Source: Roseateles noduli
GTDB taxonomy: Bacteria > Pseudomonadota > Gammaproteobacteria > Burkholderiales > Burkholderiaceae_C
Length of the DNA: 64,000 nt
Direction of reading: 5' to 3'
Assembly: GCA_002205125.1 (NCBI GenBank)
Contig: NIOE01000015.1
Location: 1 to 64,000, forward strand
Shown here one piece after another: positions 31,934 to 42,215 of the stretch (within the stretch, counting starts at the first letter, position 1; each line of letters begins with the position of its first letter). The notes under the pieces are model-generated. The model ran no database searches. It saw only the letters and a program-made list of their open reading frames with translations, and had not been told where the DNA came from. Both the position numbers and the translations under genes were made by a program.

Positions 31934-33997
31934 ATGGACGACACCCTCGCCCCGACGGCGAACGCCGCGGCCGCTTTCGACACCGCCGCCCCCGCGGGCC
32001 GGCGCGCGATCCGCGAACTCCCCGATGAACTGATCTCCCAGATCGCCGCCGGCGAGGTGGTCGAGCGCCCGGCGTCCGTCGTGCGCGAACTCGTCGACAA
32101 CGCGCTGGACGCCGGCGCCGGCCAGATCCAGCTCAAGCTGATCGCCGGCGGCATCCGCAGCCTGATCGTCGAGGACGACGGCCACGGCATTCCCGACGGC
32201 GAGTTGCCCCTGGCCATCAAGCGCCACGCGACGAGCAAGATCGGCAGCCTGAACGACCTGGAGGCCGTCGCCACGATGGGCTTCCGCGGCGAGGCCCTCG
32301 CCGCCGTGTCGTCCATCGCCGAGCTGGCCCTGGTGTCCCGCTACACCGGCGCCGCGCACGCCTGGCGCCTGGAAGCCCGGACCGGCGAGCTGAGCCCCGC
32401 CGCCCGCGCCAGAGGCACCTCGGTCGAAGTGCGGGAGCTGTTCTTCAACACGCCCGCCCGCCGCAAGTTCCTCAAGAGCGAGAGCACCGAGCTCGCCCAC
32501 TGCCTCGAAGCGCTGCGCCGCCACGCGCTGGCCCGCCCCGACGTCGGCTTCGCCGTCTGGCACGAGGGCAAGCTGGTCGACCAGTGGCGCGCCGCGCCGC
32601 TGCCGCAACGCATCGCCGAAGTCCTCAACGAGGACTTCATCGCCCAGAGCCGCGAGGTCTTCGCCGAAGTCGGCCCGATGCGCATCCACGGCCGCGTGGG
32701 TCTGCCCGAAGCCGCGCGCGCCCGCGCCGACATGCAGTACGTCTACGTGAACGGCCGCTACGTGCGCGACAAGCTGATCTCGCACGCGATCCGCTCGGCC
32801 TTCGACGACGTGCTGCACGGCCACCGCCAGCCGAGCTACGTGCTGTTCATCGACGTCCAGCCCGAGCTGGTCGACGTCAACGTCCATCCGACCAAGATCG
32901 AGGTCCGCTTCCGCGACGGCCGCGAGATCCACCAGCAGGTGCGCCGCGCCGTGGTGGCCGCGCTGGCGCTCTCGCGCAGCAGCGAGGACGGCTCACCCGG
33001 CACCGCCGCGGCGGGCGCCGCCGAGGCCGCCGCCCCGACCGGCCGCCAACGCTGGACCGGCACGCCGGCCTGGGAACAAGGCGGCATGACGAGTGCCTCC
33101 GGGGCTTCCGATGCGTCCAGCGCTCCGGGTCTGGCCGCAACGGACGGCCAGGCGAGCGGCGGCAATCCGTCCGGCCAGTTCGCGTATGAGCCCCCGGCCC
33201 CGTACGCCGCGCCCTCCGCCAGATTCGCCGGCCCCGAGGGCTGGCGCGCCCCGATCCCGACCCGCGCGCAGACCGCGCTGGCGCTGGAGCAGGCCGAAGC
33301 GCTCTACGCCTCCGGGTCCGCCGGCGGTCTGCCGACCGCGTCGGCATCGGCCTCCGCGCTGTCGGCGCTGGGCGCCGCCCCGGCCGGTCCCCTGCCGTCG
33401 AGCCAGGCGGGAGAGTGGCCGCTGGGCCGCGCGATCGCACAGATCCAGGGCGTCTACGTGCTGGCCGAGAACGCGCAGGGCCTGATCATCATCGACATGC
33501 ACGCGGCCCATGAGCGCGTGGTGTACGAGCGCCTGAAGACTGCACTCGGCGAGACCCGCATCGACTCGCAGCCGCTGCTGATCCCCGTCACCTTCGCTGC
33601 AACGCCGGCCGAGATCGCGACCGCCGAGGCGCAGGCCGAGACGCTGCAGCGCCTGGGCCTCGACATCTCGCCGCTGTCGGCCAAGGTGCTGGCCGTGCGC
33701 GAACGTCCGGCGCTGCTGGCCGGCGGCGACGTGGTGGAACTCGCCCGCGGCGTGCTGGCCGAGCTGGCGCAGTTCGACGCCAGCCACGCGATCGAGCGCG
33801 CACAGCATGAGATCCTCGCCACGATGGCCTGCCACGGTGCGGTGCGGGCCAATCGACAGTTGACCCTCGACGAGATGAACGCGCTGCTGCGCGACATGGA
33901 ACGCACCGAACGCGCCGACCAATGCAACCACGGTCGCCCGACCTGGCGACAACTGACCCTGCGCGACCTGGACGCGCTGTTCCTGCGCGGGCGCTGA
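31934..33997 (+). CDS. mutL: DNA mismatch repair protein MutL, endonuclease type
   Basis: 687 residues. The N-terminal GHKL ATPase has [20 protein letters not shown] and [10 protein letters not shown] Pro/Ala/Gly linker (about 355-495) joins it to the dimerisation domain, which holds the metal-binding nuclease motif [12 protein letters not shown] (Asp521, His523, Glu527, Glu532; the usual Gln is Met), ACHGAVRAN and CNHGRP. These are absent from E. coli MutL, so this protein should nick DNA itself rather than rely on MutH. The ATG at 31934 fits the family N-terminus; the first 15 residues are an Ala-rich extension. A TACAAT box lies 7 bp upstream. Confidence 0.96.
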   Translation: MDDTLAPTANAAAAFDTAAPAGRRAIRELPDELISQIAAGEVVERPASVVRELVDNALDAGAGQIQLKLIAGGIRSLIVEDDGHGIPDGELPLAIKRHATSKIGSLNDLEAVATMGFRGEALAAVSSIAELALVSRYTGAAHAWRLEARTGELSPAARARGTSVEVRELFFNTPARRKFLKSESTELAHCLEALRRHALARPDVGFAVWHEGKLVDQWRAAPLPQRIAEVLNEDFIAQSREVFAEVGPMRIHGRVGLPEAARARADMQYVYVNGRYVRDKLISHAIRSAFDDVLHGHRQPSYVLFIDVQPELVDVNVHPTKIEVRFRDGREIHQQVRRAVVAALALSRSSEDGSPGTAAAGAAEAAAPTGRQRWTGTPAWEQGGMTSASGASDASSAPGLAATDGQASGGNPSGQFAYEPPAPYAAPSARFAGPEGWRAPIPTRAQTALALEQAEALYASGSAGGLPTASASASALSALGAAPAGPLPSSQAGEWPLGRAIAQIQGVYVLAENAQGLIIIDMHAAHERVVYERLKTALGETRIDSQPLLIPVTFAATPAEIATAEAQAETLQRLGLDISPLSAKVLAVRERPALLAGGDVVELARGVLAELAQFDASHAIERAQHEILATMACHGAVRANRQLTLDEMNALLRDMERTERADQCNHGRPTWRQLTLRDLDALFLRGR

Positions 33998-34140
33998 GTT
34001 CCGGCGACTCACCGCCCTCGCCCCACCGTCCGCCCCTTCGTTCCGCCCCTTTTTGTTCCGTCCCTTTCGTTCCGGCTCGTTCCCGTTCGTTCCCCTTATC
34101 CCCGGCGGATCCCCGCAATTCACCCCGAAGCAGTACCGAC

Positions 34141-35946
34141 ATGGCCACGCTCAAACTCAACAAGAACAAACCGGCCGATGCCAAGTCGGCGGACGACAAG
34201 GGGCCGCGCCGCGCGCCGCTGCGCGGCAAGGGCGTCAACAAGCCCCGCCCGACGCTGGCACAGGCCCAGACCGACCGCGCTGAACGCGAAGCCGCGTTCC
34301 AGCAGCGACTGGCCGAGGAAGGCCGGCAGCGGCGGGATCCTCGCCGCGACGATCGCGGCCAGGATGCGCGCGGTCCGCAAGGACGCGACGACCGTCGCGG
34401 CGGTCCCGGCCGGCCGCCGCGCGAAGGCGGCTACGGCGACCGGGCCGATCGCGGCCCGCGCCAGGACGATCGTGGCGGCTACGGCGGCCCACGCGGCCAG
34501 GGCGACCGCCCCGGCTTCTCCGGCGGTCGCCCGGAAGGCGGCGACCGTCGCCCGTACGGCGACCGTCCGCGTTCCGAAGATCGTCCCCGCTTCGAGGGCG
34601 ACCGTCCCCGTCGCGACGATCGCTACGGCGACCGCCCCGCCCGCCCGCAAGGAGACCGTCCGCAAGGGGATCGCCCCTACGGGGATCGTCCGCGTCCGCA
34701 GGGGGATCGTCCCGATCGTCCCTACGGCGACCGCCCGCAGCGTGATCGCGCCTACGGGGATCGTCCTCAGGGGGATCGACCCCAAGGCGACCGTCCTTAT
34801 GGCGATCGACCATATGGTGATCGCCCCCGAGGCGACAGGCCGTACGGCGATCGACCCCAAGGCGACCGTCCCTACGGCGATCGGCCTCAAGGGGATCGCG
34901 CCTACGGCGACCGCCCCCGTCGCGACGATCGCGGCGGTGATCGTGGCGGCGACCGCTACGCCCGCGGCAATGAAGGCTCGCGCTACGGCAACGGTCCCGG
35001 CAACGGTCCGGGCGCCCGCTACGGCGACGACCGGCCCCGCCGCGCGCCCTACGGCGACCGCGACGCGGGCCATCCATCCGACGTCCATGCCCGCGCCGAA
35101 CGCGAGGAACGTGCCGAGCGCACCGACCGTCCGCGTCAGCCGGACGCGCCGCGCCAGCCCGCGCCGGTGCGCCTCGCCGACCAGGATGCCGGCGAGCGCC
35201 TGTCCAAGCGCATGAGCGAACTCGGCCTGGCCTCGCGCCGCGAAGCCGACGAGTGGATCGAGTCCGGCTGGGTGACCGTCGACGGTCAACTGGCCACGCT
35301 GGGCCAGCGCGTCGGCCCGGACGCGAAGATCGAGGTCGACCCCGCCGCCCGCGAACAGCAGGCGCAGCGCGTGACCATCCTGCTGCACAAGCCGATCGGC
35401 TACGTCTCCGGCCAGGCCGAGGACGGCTACGAGCCCGCGTCGGTGCTGGTCAAGGCCGACACGCACTGGGGCGAGGACCCGGCCAAGATCCACTGGGCGC
35501 CGGGCCACGGCCGCGGCCTCGCGCCGGCCGGCCGGCTGGACATCGACTCCACCGGCCTGCTGGTGCTCACGCAGGACGGCCGCATCGCGCGCCACCTGAT
35601 CGGCGAGGACTCCGACGTCGAGAAGGAGTACCTGGTCCGCGTCGCCGTCGAGAACGGCGATCCGGCCCTGCATCCGCAGCAGTCGCTCGATCCGCGCGCG
35701 ATCGCGATGCTGACGCACGGCCTGGAGCTGGACGGCGTGCAGCTCAAGCCCGCCAAGGTCAGCTGGGCGAATGAAGACCAGCTGCGCTTCGTGCTGCGCG
35801 AGGGCCGCAAGCGCCAGATCCGCCGGATGTGCGAGCTGGTCGGCCTGAAGGTGCTGGGCCTCAAGCGCGTGCGCATCGGCCGCATCCCGCTGGGTCAGCT
35901 GCCGCCCGGACAGTGGCGCTACCTCGCGCCCTGGGAGCGCTTTTGA
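34141..35946 (+). CDS. RluB/RluE/RluF-type rRNA pseudouridine synthase with long Arg/Asp/Gly-rich N-terminus
   Basis: 601 residues, about twice the family length. Residues about 350-600 are the enzyme: an S4 RNA-binding domain ([18 protein letters not shown]) and the synthase core with catalytic Asp467 in [17 protein letters not shown], closing with the [10 protein letters not shown] motif. It should convert a uridine of 23S rRNA to pseudouridine; RluB is the most likely subtype. The first 345 residues are disordered and built of Gly-Asp-Arg-Pro-Tyr/Gln repeats, presumably RNA-binding. The ATG at 34141 begins a Lys-rich [10 protein letters not shown]. The stop overlaps the miaA start. Confidence 0.9.
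   Translation: MATLKLNKNKPADAKSADDKGPRRAPLRGKGVNKPRPTLAQAQTDRAEREAAFQQRLAEEGRQRRDPRRDDRGQDARGPQGRDDRRGGPGRPPREGGYGDRADRGPRQDDRGGYGGPRGQGDRPGFSGGRPEGGDRRPYGDRPRSEDRPRFEGDRPRRDDRYGDRPARPQGDRPQGDRPYGDRPRPQGDRPDRPYGDRPQRDRAYGDRPQGDRPQGDRPYGDRPYGDRPRGDRPYGDRPQGDRPYGDRPQGDRAYGDRPRRDDRGGDRGGDRYARGNEGSRYGNGPGNGPGARYGDDRPRRAPYGDRDAGHPSDVHARAEREERAERTDRPRQPDAPRQPAPVRLADQDAGERLSKRMSELGLASRREADEWIESGWVTVDGQLATLGQRVGPDAKIEVDPAAREQQAQRVTILLHKPIGYVSGQAEDGYEPASVLVKADTHWGEDPAKIHWAPGHGRGLAPAGRLDIDSTGLLVLTQDGRIARHLIGEDSDVEKEYLVRVAVENGDPALHPQQSLDPRAIAMLTHGLELDGVQLKPAKVSWANEDQLRFVLREGRKRQIRRMCELVGLKVLGLKRVRIGRIPLGQLPPGQWRYLAPWERF
34560..34920 (+). repeat. Coding repeat for GDRP(Y/Q)-type pentapeptides
   Basis: A loose 15-bp period (ggcgaycgyccytay/caa) repeats some 24 times in the rRNA synthase gene, encoding [15 protein letters not shown] and similar units. 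Synonymous third bases differ between units, which argues for selection on the peptide and against very recent slippage. Confidence 0.8.
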
Positions 35947-36938
35947 GCGTTCCGTCGCCTGCGGCGACTGACGGTCGTGATCGTGTCCGCGATCACGACA
36001 GTGACCGCAACCTGAGCCCGCTCTGCATCGCCGGTCCGACCGGCTGCGGCAAGACCGCCGCGGCGCTCGCGATCGCGCGCCGCCAGCCGGTCGAGATCAT
36101 CAGCGTGGATTCCGCGCTGGTGTACCGCGGGATGGACATCGGCACCGCCAAGCCGACGCCGGACGAACTGGCGTCGGTGCCGCACCATCTGATCGACATC
36201 CTGGAGCCGACGCAGAGCTACTCCGCCGCGCAGTTCGTCCGCGACACGCTGCGCCTCGTGCCGGAGATCCAGGCCCGCGGCGCGCGTCCGCTGCTCGTCG
36301 GCGGCACGATGCTCTACTTCAAGGCGCTCTTCGACGGCCTGTCGGCGCTGCCCCAGGCCGATCCCGCGCTGCGTGCGCAGCTCGACGCCGACGCGGCCCG
36401 TGACGGCTGGCCGGCGATGCACGCGCGGCTGGCCGCGCTCGATCCTGAAACCGCCGCGCGCCTGGCACCGCTGGATTCGCAACGCATCCAGCGCGCGCTG
36501 GAAGTCTGCCTGCTCAGCGGCGAGCCGATGTCGGCGCTGTACCAGCGCCAGCGCTCGCAGGGCGTCGACTGGCCACTGCTCTCGCTGGAGCCGTCAGACG
36601 CGGCGCGCGCCTGGCTGCATGCGCGGCTCGCGCAACGCTTCGCGCTGATGCTGGAACAAGGCTTCGTCGATGAGGTCCGCCGCCTGCGCGCGCGCGGCGA
36701 CCTGCACCTCGGGCTGCCGGCCATGCGCTGCGTCGGCTACCGGCAGGCGTGGGAACTGCTCGACGCGAACGAGACCGCGCCCGACCTCGTCGCGCTGCAG
36801 GCGCTGGGCACCGCCGCGACGCGCCAGCTCGCCAAGCGCCAGATCACCTGGCTGCGCAGCATGCCGGCGCGCCGCGCCGTGCCCGCCGAGGCCCCCGACG
36901 CGCTCGACCGGCTGATCGCACACGTCGACGGGATCTGA
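35943..36938 (+). CDS. miaA: tRNA dimethylallyltransferase
   Basis: 331 residues. It transfers a dimethylallyl group to A37 of tRNAs reading UNN codons. The P-loop [12 protein letters not shown], the catalytic [16 protein letters not shown] and the QRIQRALEV block are present. The best start is a TTG at 35943 whose last two bases overlap the TGA stop of the preceding synthase gene; GGGAGCGC lies just before. No suitable ATG exists upstream of the P-loop, so translational coupling is likely. A place after mutL is typical for proteobacteria; here the rRNA synthase gene is inserted between. Confidence 0.94.
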   Translation: MSVPSPAATDGRDRVRDHDSDRNLSPLCIAGPTGCGKTAAALAIARRQPVEIISVDSALVYRGMDIGTAKPTPDELASVPHHLIDILEPTQSYSAAQFVRDTLRLVPEIQARGARPLLVGGTMLYFKALFDGLSALPQADPALRAQLDADAARDGWPAMHARLAALDPETAARLAPLDSQRIQRALEVCLLSGEPMSALYQRQRSQGVDWPLLSLEPSDAARAWLHARLAQRFALMLEQGFVDEVRRLRARGDLHLGLPAMRCVGYRQAWELLDANETAPDLVALQALGTAATRQLAKRQITWLRSMPARRAVPAEAPDALDRLIAHVDGI

Positions 36939-37008
36939 GCGGGAAGCGCGCCGCGCAGGCGCCACAATCCCTCGATCGGCCTCCCGCCACTCGACGACGA
37001 TTGCGACG

Positions 37009-37692
37009 ATGGTTTCGACGATGGATTCGACAACGGCTGTGCCGCTCCTCACGGCCACCGGCCTCACCAAGCGCTACGGCGCGCAGACGCTGTTCGAGCA
37101 CCTGTCTCTGACGCTGCACCGCGGCGAGATGCTGGCGCTGCTCGGCGAATCCGGCAGCGGCAAGTCCACGCTGCTGAACGGCCTGGCCGCGCTGGAGCCG
37201 CTGGACCGGGGTCAGGTCGTGCTGCTGGGCCGCGACATCCTCTCGCTGGACGAATCCGGCCAGGCGCAGCTGCGCCGCGAGCAGTTGGGTTTCGTGTTCC
37301 AGGCCTTCCACGTGCTGCCTCACCTGAACGTGCACGACAACGTCGCGCTGCCGCTGCTGCTGCAGGGCAAGCCCGACGCGAAGCGCGTGGCGGAGATGCT
37401 CGACGCCGTCGGACTCTCCGCGCAGGCGCGGCATCTGCCGCGGCAGCTGTCCGGCGGCCAGTTGCAGCGCGTCGCGATCGCCCGCGCGCTGGTGCACCGG
37501 CCCGTGCTGGTGCTGGCCGACGAGCCCACCGGCAACCTCGATCCGTCGCACGCCGATCAGGTCATGCGGCTGTTGCGCCAGCAGCTGCTCGAACAGAACG
37601 CGGCCTGCCTGCTGGTGACGCATTCGGCCCACGCGGCGGAACTCGCGGACCGCCGGCTGCGGCTCGACAACGGCCACCTCGTCGAGGCCTGA
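37009..37692 (+). CDS. ABC transporter ATPase, LolD/AttE-like
   Basis: 227 residues with Walker [11 protein letters not shown]-loop [14 protein letters not shown], signature [12 protein letters not shown] and Walker [14 protein letters not shown]. This is the MacB/LolD/FtsE class of ATPase, which drives lipoprotein release, peptide export or similar mechanical work. It is the first gene of an operon with an 883-residue FtsX-type permease and a CrtC/AttH-like protein; that gene set corresponds to AttEFGH systems. The ATG at 37009 or the one four codons later could be the start. Confidence 0.92.
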   Translation: MVSTMDSTTAVPLLTATGLTKRYGAQTLFEHLSLTLHRGEMLALLGESGSGKSTLLNGLAALEPLDRGQVVLLGRDILSLDESGQAQLRREQLGFVFQAFHVLPHLNVHDNVALPLLLQGKPDAKRVAEMLDAVGLSAQARHLPRQLSGGQLQRVAIARALVHRPVLVLADEPTGNLDPSHADQVMRLLRQQLLEQNAACLLVTHSAHAAELADRRLRLDNGHLVEA

Positions 37693-37709
37693 CCAGGCCC
37701 GATGCCGAC

Positions 37710-40361
37710 ATGAACGCGCCGACGCGCTCCCCCGCTCCGCCCTCCGCCTGGGCCGGCCTGCGCCGCGCCTGGGGCTGGTGGTGGCAGTTGTCGTGGCCCG
37801 CGCTGCGTCTGCAGTGGGGCCGGCAGCTCGCCGCGCTGCTGACGATCGCGCTCGGCCTGGCGCTGGCCGGCGCCGTGCACTGGATCAATGCGTCGGCGCT
37901 GGCGCAGTTCGAGTCCGCCGCGCGCCAGAGCAGCGCCCAGGCCGATGCCGAGCTCAGCCCCGGGCCGGGCGCCGCGCCGCTGTCCGACCGCTACTTCGGC
38001 GAACTCGCCGCGCGCGACGACATCGCCGCGCTCGCGCCCCGGCTCGATGCCAGCATCCGGCTGCAGGGCCGCGACGGTTCCTGGCAGCGCGTGCGGCTGA
38101 TCGGGCTGGACCTGGTGCAGCTCGGCGCCTTCCATCCGCAGTGGTTCCCCCGCCTGGACGGCGCCGATCTCGGCCGCGCGCTGCGCGAGCCGGCGCTGCT
38201 GATCAGCGACGCGGCGTGGACGCGACTCGGCTTCGACATCCCGACCTCGCCACCGGGCCCCTCTGTCTCGCCTTCCTCGCCTTCTTCGTCCTCCTCATCC
38301 ACTTCTTCGCTGCCGTCCTCGCTCCGCGTCGACCTCCCCGACGAGCCGGCGCCCCTGCCCGTCGCGGGCCGCGTGCCGGACCGTCAGCAGGCGCTGGTGA
38401 TCGTCGACATCGCCTGGGCGCAGCAGCTGCTGCATCGCCCCGGGCAGCTCGACGCGATCCTGCTGCGCATGGCGTCGGACCGCGCGGTGCCCACGGACTG
38501 GCCCGCCGGCGTCCAGGCCCAGGCGCCCCAGGACCAGGCCCGCCAGCAGGCCGACGAGGCGCGCCGCCTCACCCGCGCCTACCGGCTCAACCTCGGCGTG
38601 CTGTCGCTGATGGCGCTGTTCGTCGGCGCGTTCATGGTCTTCGCGGTGCACAGCCTGTCGGTGGCGCAGCGGCTGCCGCAGCTCGCGCTGCTGGGCGTGC
38701 TCGGCATGAGCGCGCGCCAGCGGCTGGCGCTGCTGGTGTCGGAAGCGCTGGCGCTCGGCCTCGCCGGCGCGGTGCTGGGACTGGGCCTGGCGATCGCGCT
38801 CGCGGAGCTGGGACTGCATGCGCTCGGCGGCGATCTGGGCAGCGGACTGACCGGACTCAGCGGCGGACGGCCCGAGCTGCAGCTCTCGGCGACCTCGATC
38901 GCCGGTCTGCTCGCACTGGGCCCGCTGGTGAGCCTGGGCGCCGCCGCGCTGCCGCTGGCGCGTCTGCGCAGGCTGCCGGTGGCGCAGGTGCTCAAGGGAC
39001 TGGGCAGCGGCGGCGACGCCGGCCGCTGGTGGTGGCTGGGGCCCGCGCTGCTGGTCGCGGCCCTGCCGCTGACGTGGATGCGGCCGGTCTTCGGACTGCC
39101 GCTCGGGACCTACGCCGCGATGGTCGCCCTGCTGCTCGGCGCGCTGGGCACGGTGCCCTTCGTGCTGCGCGCGATCACCGGGCTCCTGCGCGGCTGGGCG
39201 GCGCGACGCGCGCTCCCGATGCTGGCCGTCGAGCGCGCCCGCGACCAGGCGGGCGAAGCCGGCCGGCTGATCGCCGGCGTGCTGGTCGCGCTGGCGCTCG
39301 CCGTGGCCATGCTGGTGATGGTGGCGAGCTTCCGGCAGTCGCTGGACCAGTGGCTGACCGACATGCTGCCCGCCGACCTCTACCTGCGCCAGACGGCCCG
39401 CGACAGCGCCCAGCAGGGCCAGCCGATGCCGCCCGGGCTGGCGGCGTCCGCGGCCGCGCTGCCGGGCGTCGAGCGCGTGGCGGCGCAGCGCACCCGCGCG
39501 ATCGGGATCCGCGTGCGCGGCATGACCGGCGGCACGACGCTGCTGGCGCGCCCGCTCGACCACCGCCTGCCGCTGCAGGGCGAGGCCGTCGCGCTGCCCG
39601 ACGGCCTGCAGCCGGTCTACATCAACGAGGCCATGCGCGACGAGCTCCGGCTCGCGCCCGGCGACCGCTTCATGCTGCGGCTCGACGGCCGCCAGCTGCC
39701 GGTGGCGGTGAAGGCGATCTGGCGCGACTACAGCCGCCAGAGCGGCGCGGTGCTGATGGAGCGCCGCGACTGGGAACGGCTCAGCGGCGACGCCGCGATC
39801 ACCGAGCTCGCGCTGTGGCTGAAACCCGGCGCCGATCCCGTGGCGGTGCAGGCGGCGCTGCGCGAGGTCTCCGGTGCGCCGGAGTCGCTGGAGATCGCGT
39901 CGGCCGGCGAGCTGCGGCGCTTCTCGCTGGCGGTCTTCGACCGCAGCTTCGCGATCACCTACTGGCTGCAGGCGGTGGGACTCGGGCTGGGGCTGTTCGG
40001 CGTCGCGGCCAGCCTGTCGGCACAACTGCTGGCGCGCCGGCGCGAATTCGGCCTGCTGCTGCACCTCGGCCTGACCCGCGCGATGCTGCGACGGCTGGTG
40101 CTGGCCGAGACGCTGCTGCAGGCGCTGGCCGGCGCCGTGATGGGCCTGCTGGTCGGCTTGGCCATCAGCGCGGTGCTGGTGTTCAAGCTCAACCCGCAGA
40201 GTTTCCACTGGAGCATGGACTGGTCCATCCCCGGCTGGCGCGTGGCCGCGCTGCTGGCGGCCAGCCTGCTCGCCACCGGCGCGACCGCCGCCTGGGCCAG
40301 CGCGCGCGCACTGCGCGCCGGCCGCGGCGAAGCGCTGCGCGCCGTGCGGGAGGACTGGTGA
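37710..40361 (+). CDS. ABC transporter permease with two FtsX domains
   Basis: 883 residues. An N-terminal transmembrane helix (about 28-50), a periplasmic domain with a Ser-rich insert (about 185-215), then FtsX-type membrane blocks at about 290-420 and 780-870 and further helices around 450-550. The long fused form is equivalent to AttF plus AttG. It would form the membrane part of the transporter with the ATPase 17 bp upstream. The stop overlaps the start of the next gene by one base, so all three are coupled. The transported molecule is unknown; lipids, lipoproteins or peptides fit the class. Confidence 0.9.
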   Translation: MNAPTRSPAPPSAWAGLRRAWGWWWQLSWPALRLQWGRQLAALLTIALGLALAGAVHWINASALAQFESAARQSSAQADAELSPGPGAAPLSDRYFGELAARDDIAALAPRLDASIRLQGRDGSWQRVRLIGLDLVQLGAFHPQWFPRLDGADLGRALREPALLISDAAWTRLGFDIPTSPPGPSVSPSSPSSSSSSTSSLPSSLRVDLPDEPAPLPVAGRVPDRQQALVIVDIAWAQQLLHRPGQLDAILLRMASDRAVPTDWPAGVQAQAPQDQARQQADEARRLTRAYRLNLGVLSLMALFVGAFMVFAVHSLSVAQRLPQLALLGVLGMSARQRLALLVSEALALGLAGAVLGLGLAIALAELGLHALGGDLGSGLTGLSGGRPELQLSATSIAGLLALGPLVSLGAAALPLARLRRLPVAQVLKGLGSGGDAGRWWWLGPALLVAALPLTWMRPVFGLPLGTYAAMVALLLGALGTVPFVLRAITGLLRGWAARRALPMLAVERARDQAGEAGRLIAGVLVALALAVAMLVMVASFRQSLDQWLTDMLPADLYLRQTARDSAQQGQPMPPGLAASAAALPGVERVAAQRTRAIGIRVRGMTGGTTLLARPLDHRLPLQGEAVALPDGLQPVYINEAMRDELRLAPGDRFMLRLDGRQLPVAVKAIWRDYSRQSGAVLMERRDWERLSGDAAITELALWLKPGADPVAVQAALREVSGAPESLEIASAGELRRFSLAVFDRSFAITYWLQAVGLGLGLFGVAASLSAQLLARRREFGLLLHLGLTRAMLRRLVLAETLLQALAGAVMGLLVGLAISAVLVFKLNPQSFHWSMDWSIPGWRVAALLAASLLATGATAAWASARALRAGRGEALRAVREDW

Positions 40362-41590
40362 TGATCGGACGACGGCCTCTGCTGAACGGCCTCGGACTGG
40401 CGGCGCTGGGCATGGCGTCGCCGACGTCCTTCGCCCAGGGCCGGGCCTCGAAGCCCGCGAGAACAGATTCATCATCGGCATCGGCATCGGCATCGGCATC
40501 GGTCTCTGAAGCGCTGTCCGCCGCGCCGCTGCGGTTCCCTCGCGACCACGGCGCGCATCCCGAGACGCGCGTCGAATGGTGGTACGTGACCGGCGTGCTC
40601 CGCACGGCGTCAGGGGCCAAGCCGGGTGCGACGTCGACGACCGCGGACGAGACCCGCCCCGACTTCGGTTTCCAGCTCACCTTCTTCCGGGTCCGATACG
40701 ACCTGAAGCGTCCGTTGCAGTCGGCGTTCGCGCCGGACCAGCTGATGCTGGGGCACGCGGCGATTTCCGACCTGGGCCGGCAGCGCCTGCTGCACGACCA
40801 GCAAGTCCTGCGGCACGGTTTCGCGAATGCGCGGACCGAGCTCGACGACACCCGCGTTCGACTGGGCGGGTGGCAGTTGCGTCGCGTCGACGGACCGCAA
40901 GGCCGCAGCCGCTATGCCCTGCTGATGGCGAGCGAGTCCGCCGGCTTCGCCCTCGAGCTGACGCTGGACGCGCCGCAGGTGCCGCTGCTGCAGGGGCGCG
41001 CCGGCTGGTCGCGCAAGGGACCGGACGAGCAGCAGGCGAGCCGCTACGTCAGCGAGCCGCAGCTGGCCGGCACCGGCCGGCTCGCGTTGCGCGAAAGCGC
41101 CACCCGCGAGGTGCAGGCCCGCGCCTGGCTCGATCACGAATGGAGCAACCAGTACCTCGGTCGCGGCGCAGACGCGTCGCCGGACCGCGCGGTCGGGTGG
41201 GACTGGCTGGGGTTGAACCTCGTCGACGGCGCCTCGCTGACCCTGTTCCGGATGCGCGGACAGGACGGCGCGGTCATCTGGACCGGCGGGAGCTGGCGCG
41301 CGGCCACGGGCGGCGCACCGGTCGACTTCGAGCAGCAGCTGCAGTTCGAGCCGCTGACGTTCTGGAAGAGCCCGGTCAGCCTCGCAAGCTATCCGGTCCG
41401 CTGGCGGATCCGCACGCCGCGCGGCGTGTTCATCGTGGAAGCCGCCTACGCGGCGCAGGAGATCGACGCACGACGCAGCACCGGTTTCCCGTACTGGGAA
41501 GGCGTCGCGCGCGTGGCCGACGAGGCCGGCCGCACGCTGGGCTGGGGATACCTGGAGATGACGGGCTACGCGGGGCGGGTGCCGCTCTAG
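40361..41590 (+). CDS. CrtC/AttH-like lipocalin-type hydrolase, exported
   Basis: 409 residues. An exported N-terminus (GRRPLLNGLGLAALGMASP, cleaved near SFAQG) is followed by a Ser/Ala repeat from a TCGGCA tandem and by the carotenoid 1,2-hydratase/AttH fold: HPETRVEWWYVTG, FGFQLTFFR, AWLDHEWSNQYLG, GWDWLGLNL, and FPYWEGVARV. Proteins of this family next to an ABC exporter are called AttH; their reaction is not established, and no carotenoid genes are nearby. The ATG overlaps the permease stop codon by one base. Confidence 0.87.
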   Translation: MIGRRPLLNGLGLAALGMASPTSFAQGRASKPARTDSSSASASASASVSEALSAAPLRFPRDHGAHPETRVEWWYVTGVLRTASGAKPGATSTTADETRPDFGFQLTFFRVRYDLKRPLQSAFAPDQLMLGHAAISDLGRQRLLHDQQVLRHGFANARTELDDTRVRLGGWQLRRVDGPQGRSRYALLMASESAGFALELTLDAPQVPLLQGRAGWSRKGPDEQQASRYVSEPQLAGTGRLALRESATREVQARAWLDHEWSNQYLGRGADASPDRAVGWDWLGLNLVDGASLTLFRMRGQDGAVIWTGGSWRAATGGAPVDFEQQLQFEPLTFWKSPVSLASYPVRWRIRTPRGVFIVEAAYAAQEIDARRSTGFPYWEGVARVADEAGRTLGWGYLEMTGYAGRVPL

Positions 41591-41597
41591 CGACCTG

Positions 41598-42215
41598 CTA
41601 CGCCGGCCGCGTGCCGCTGTAGCGGTTGCGTCCCGACGGGATCGCCGCGTAGGCGCGCACGCAGTTGCACCCGGCGCCGCGCGCCATCGCCAGCGCCTGG
41701 CGGGCCTGCTGCAGGAGCTGGTCCGCGCCCTGCTGCGGCTCGCGCCGCCAGTCCTGCCAATGGGCCAGTCCGAGGCTCGCGCTCAAGGGCAGCGCCTGCC
41801 CCTGCCAGCGGTAGTCGAGCGTCGCCACGCGGGCGCGCACGCGGTCGGCGGCGTCCAGCGCGCCCAGCGGATCGGTGCACGGCAGATAGGCCGCCCAGAC
41901 GCCGCGCGGCAGCGGCAGCAGCCAGTCGCCGCCGCGCAGCTGCTGGCGCACGAGCTGGTCCAGCCGCTCCTCCAGCGCCTGCAGGCAGTCGTCGCCGTGC
42001 TGCTGCTGCAGCCGCGTCCAGGGATCGAGTTCCAGCAGCATCAGCACGCCGTCGTGGCGGTGCCGCTGGGCGCGGGCGGCCTCGCGTTTGAGGTCGTCCA
42101 TCAACTGCGCCTCGTCGGCGGCGGCGATCCGCGCCGCGGGCTCGCGACGCGCCGTCCAGCGCCGTCGCAGGAAAGTCCACCAGGCCCCGGGGCCCCTGTC
42201 CGAGTCTTGAGCCAT
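41598..42215 (-). CDS. Degenerate GGDEF-domain protein
   Basis: 205 residues. Residues about 55-205 follow the GGDEF fold (DPWTRLQQQHGDDCLQALEE, then SASLGLAHW), but the signature is GGDWLL in place of GGDEF, so the metal and catalytic Glu are missing and cyclase activity is unlikely. It may bind GTP or act as a regulatory partner. The ATG at 42215 gives a short Arg-rich N-terminus. It is divergent from the active-looking CHASE-PAS-GGDEF cyclase at 42553 and convergent with the AttEFGH-like operon, 8 bp from its stop. Confidence 0.78.
   Translation of the reverse strand: MAQDSDRGPGAWWTFLRRRWTARREPAARIAAADEAQLMDDLKREAARAQRHRHDGVLMLLELDPWTRLQQQHGDDCLQALEERLDQLVRQQLRGGDWLLPLPRGVWAAYLPCTDPLGALDAADRVRARVATLDYRWQGQALPLSASLGLAHWQDWRREPQQGADQLLQQARQALAMARGAGCNCVRAYAAIPSGRNRYSGTRPA

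Noticed and set aside
35829-35942. A longer MiaA reading frame starting inside the rRNA synthase gene
   Set aside because: The extra residues overlap conserved coding sequence of the synthase and have no MiaA homology; the TTG at 35943 fits better.
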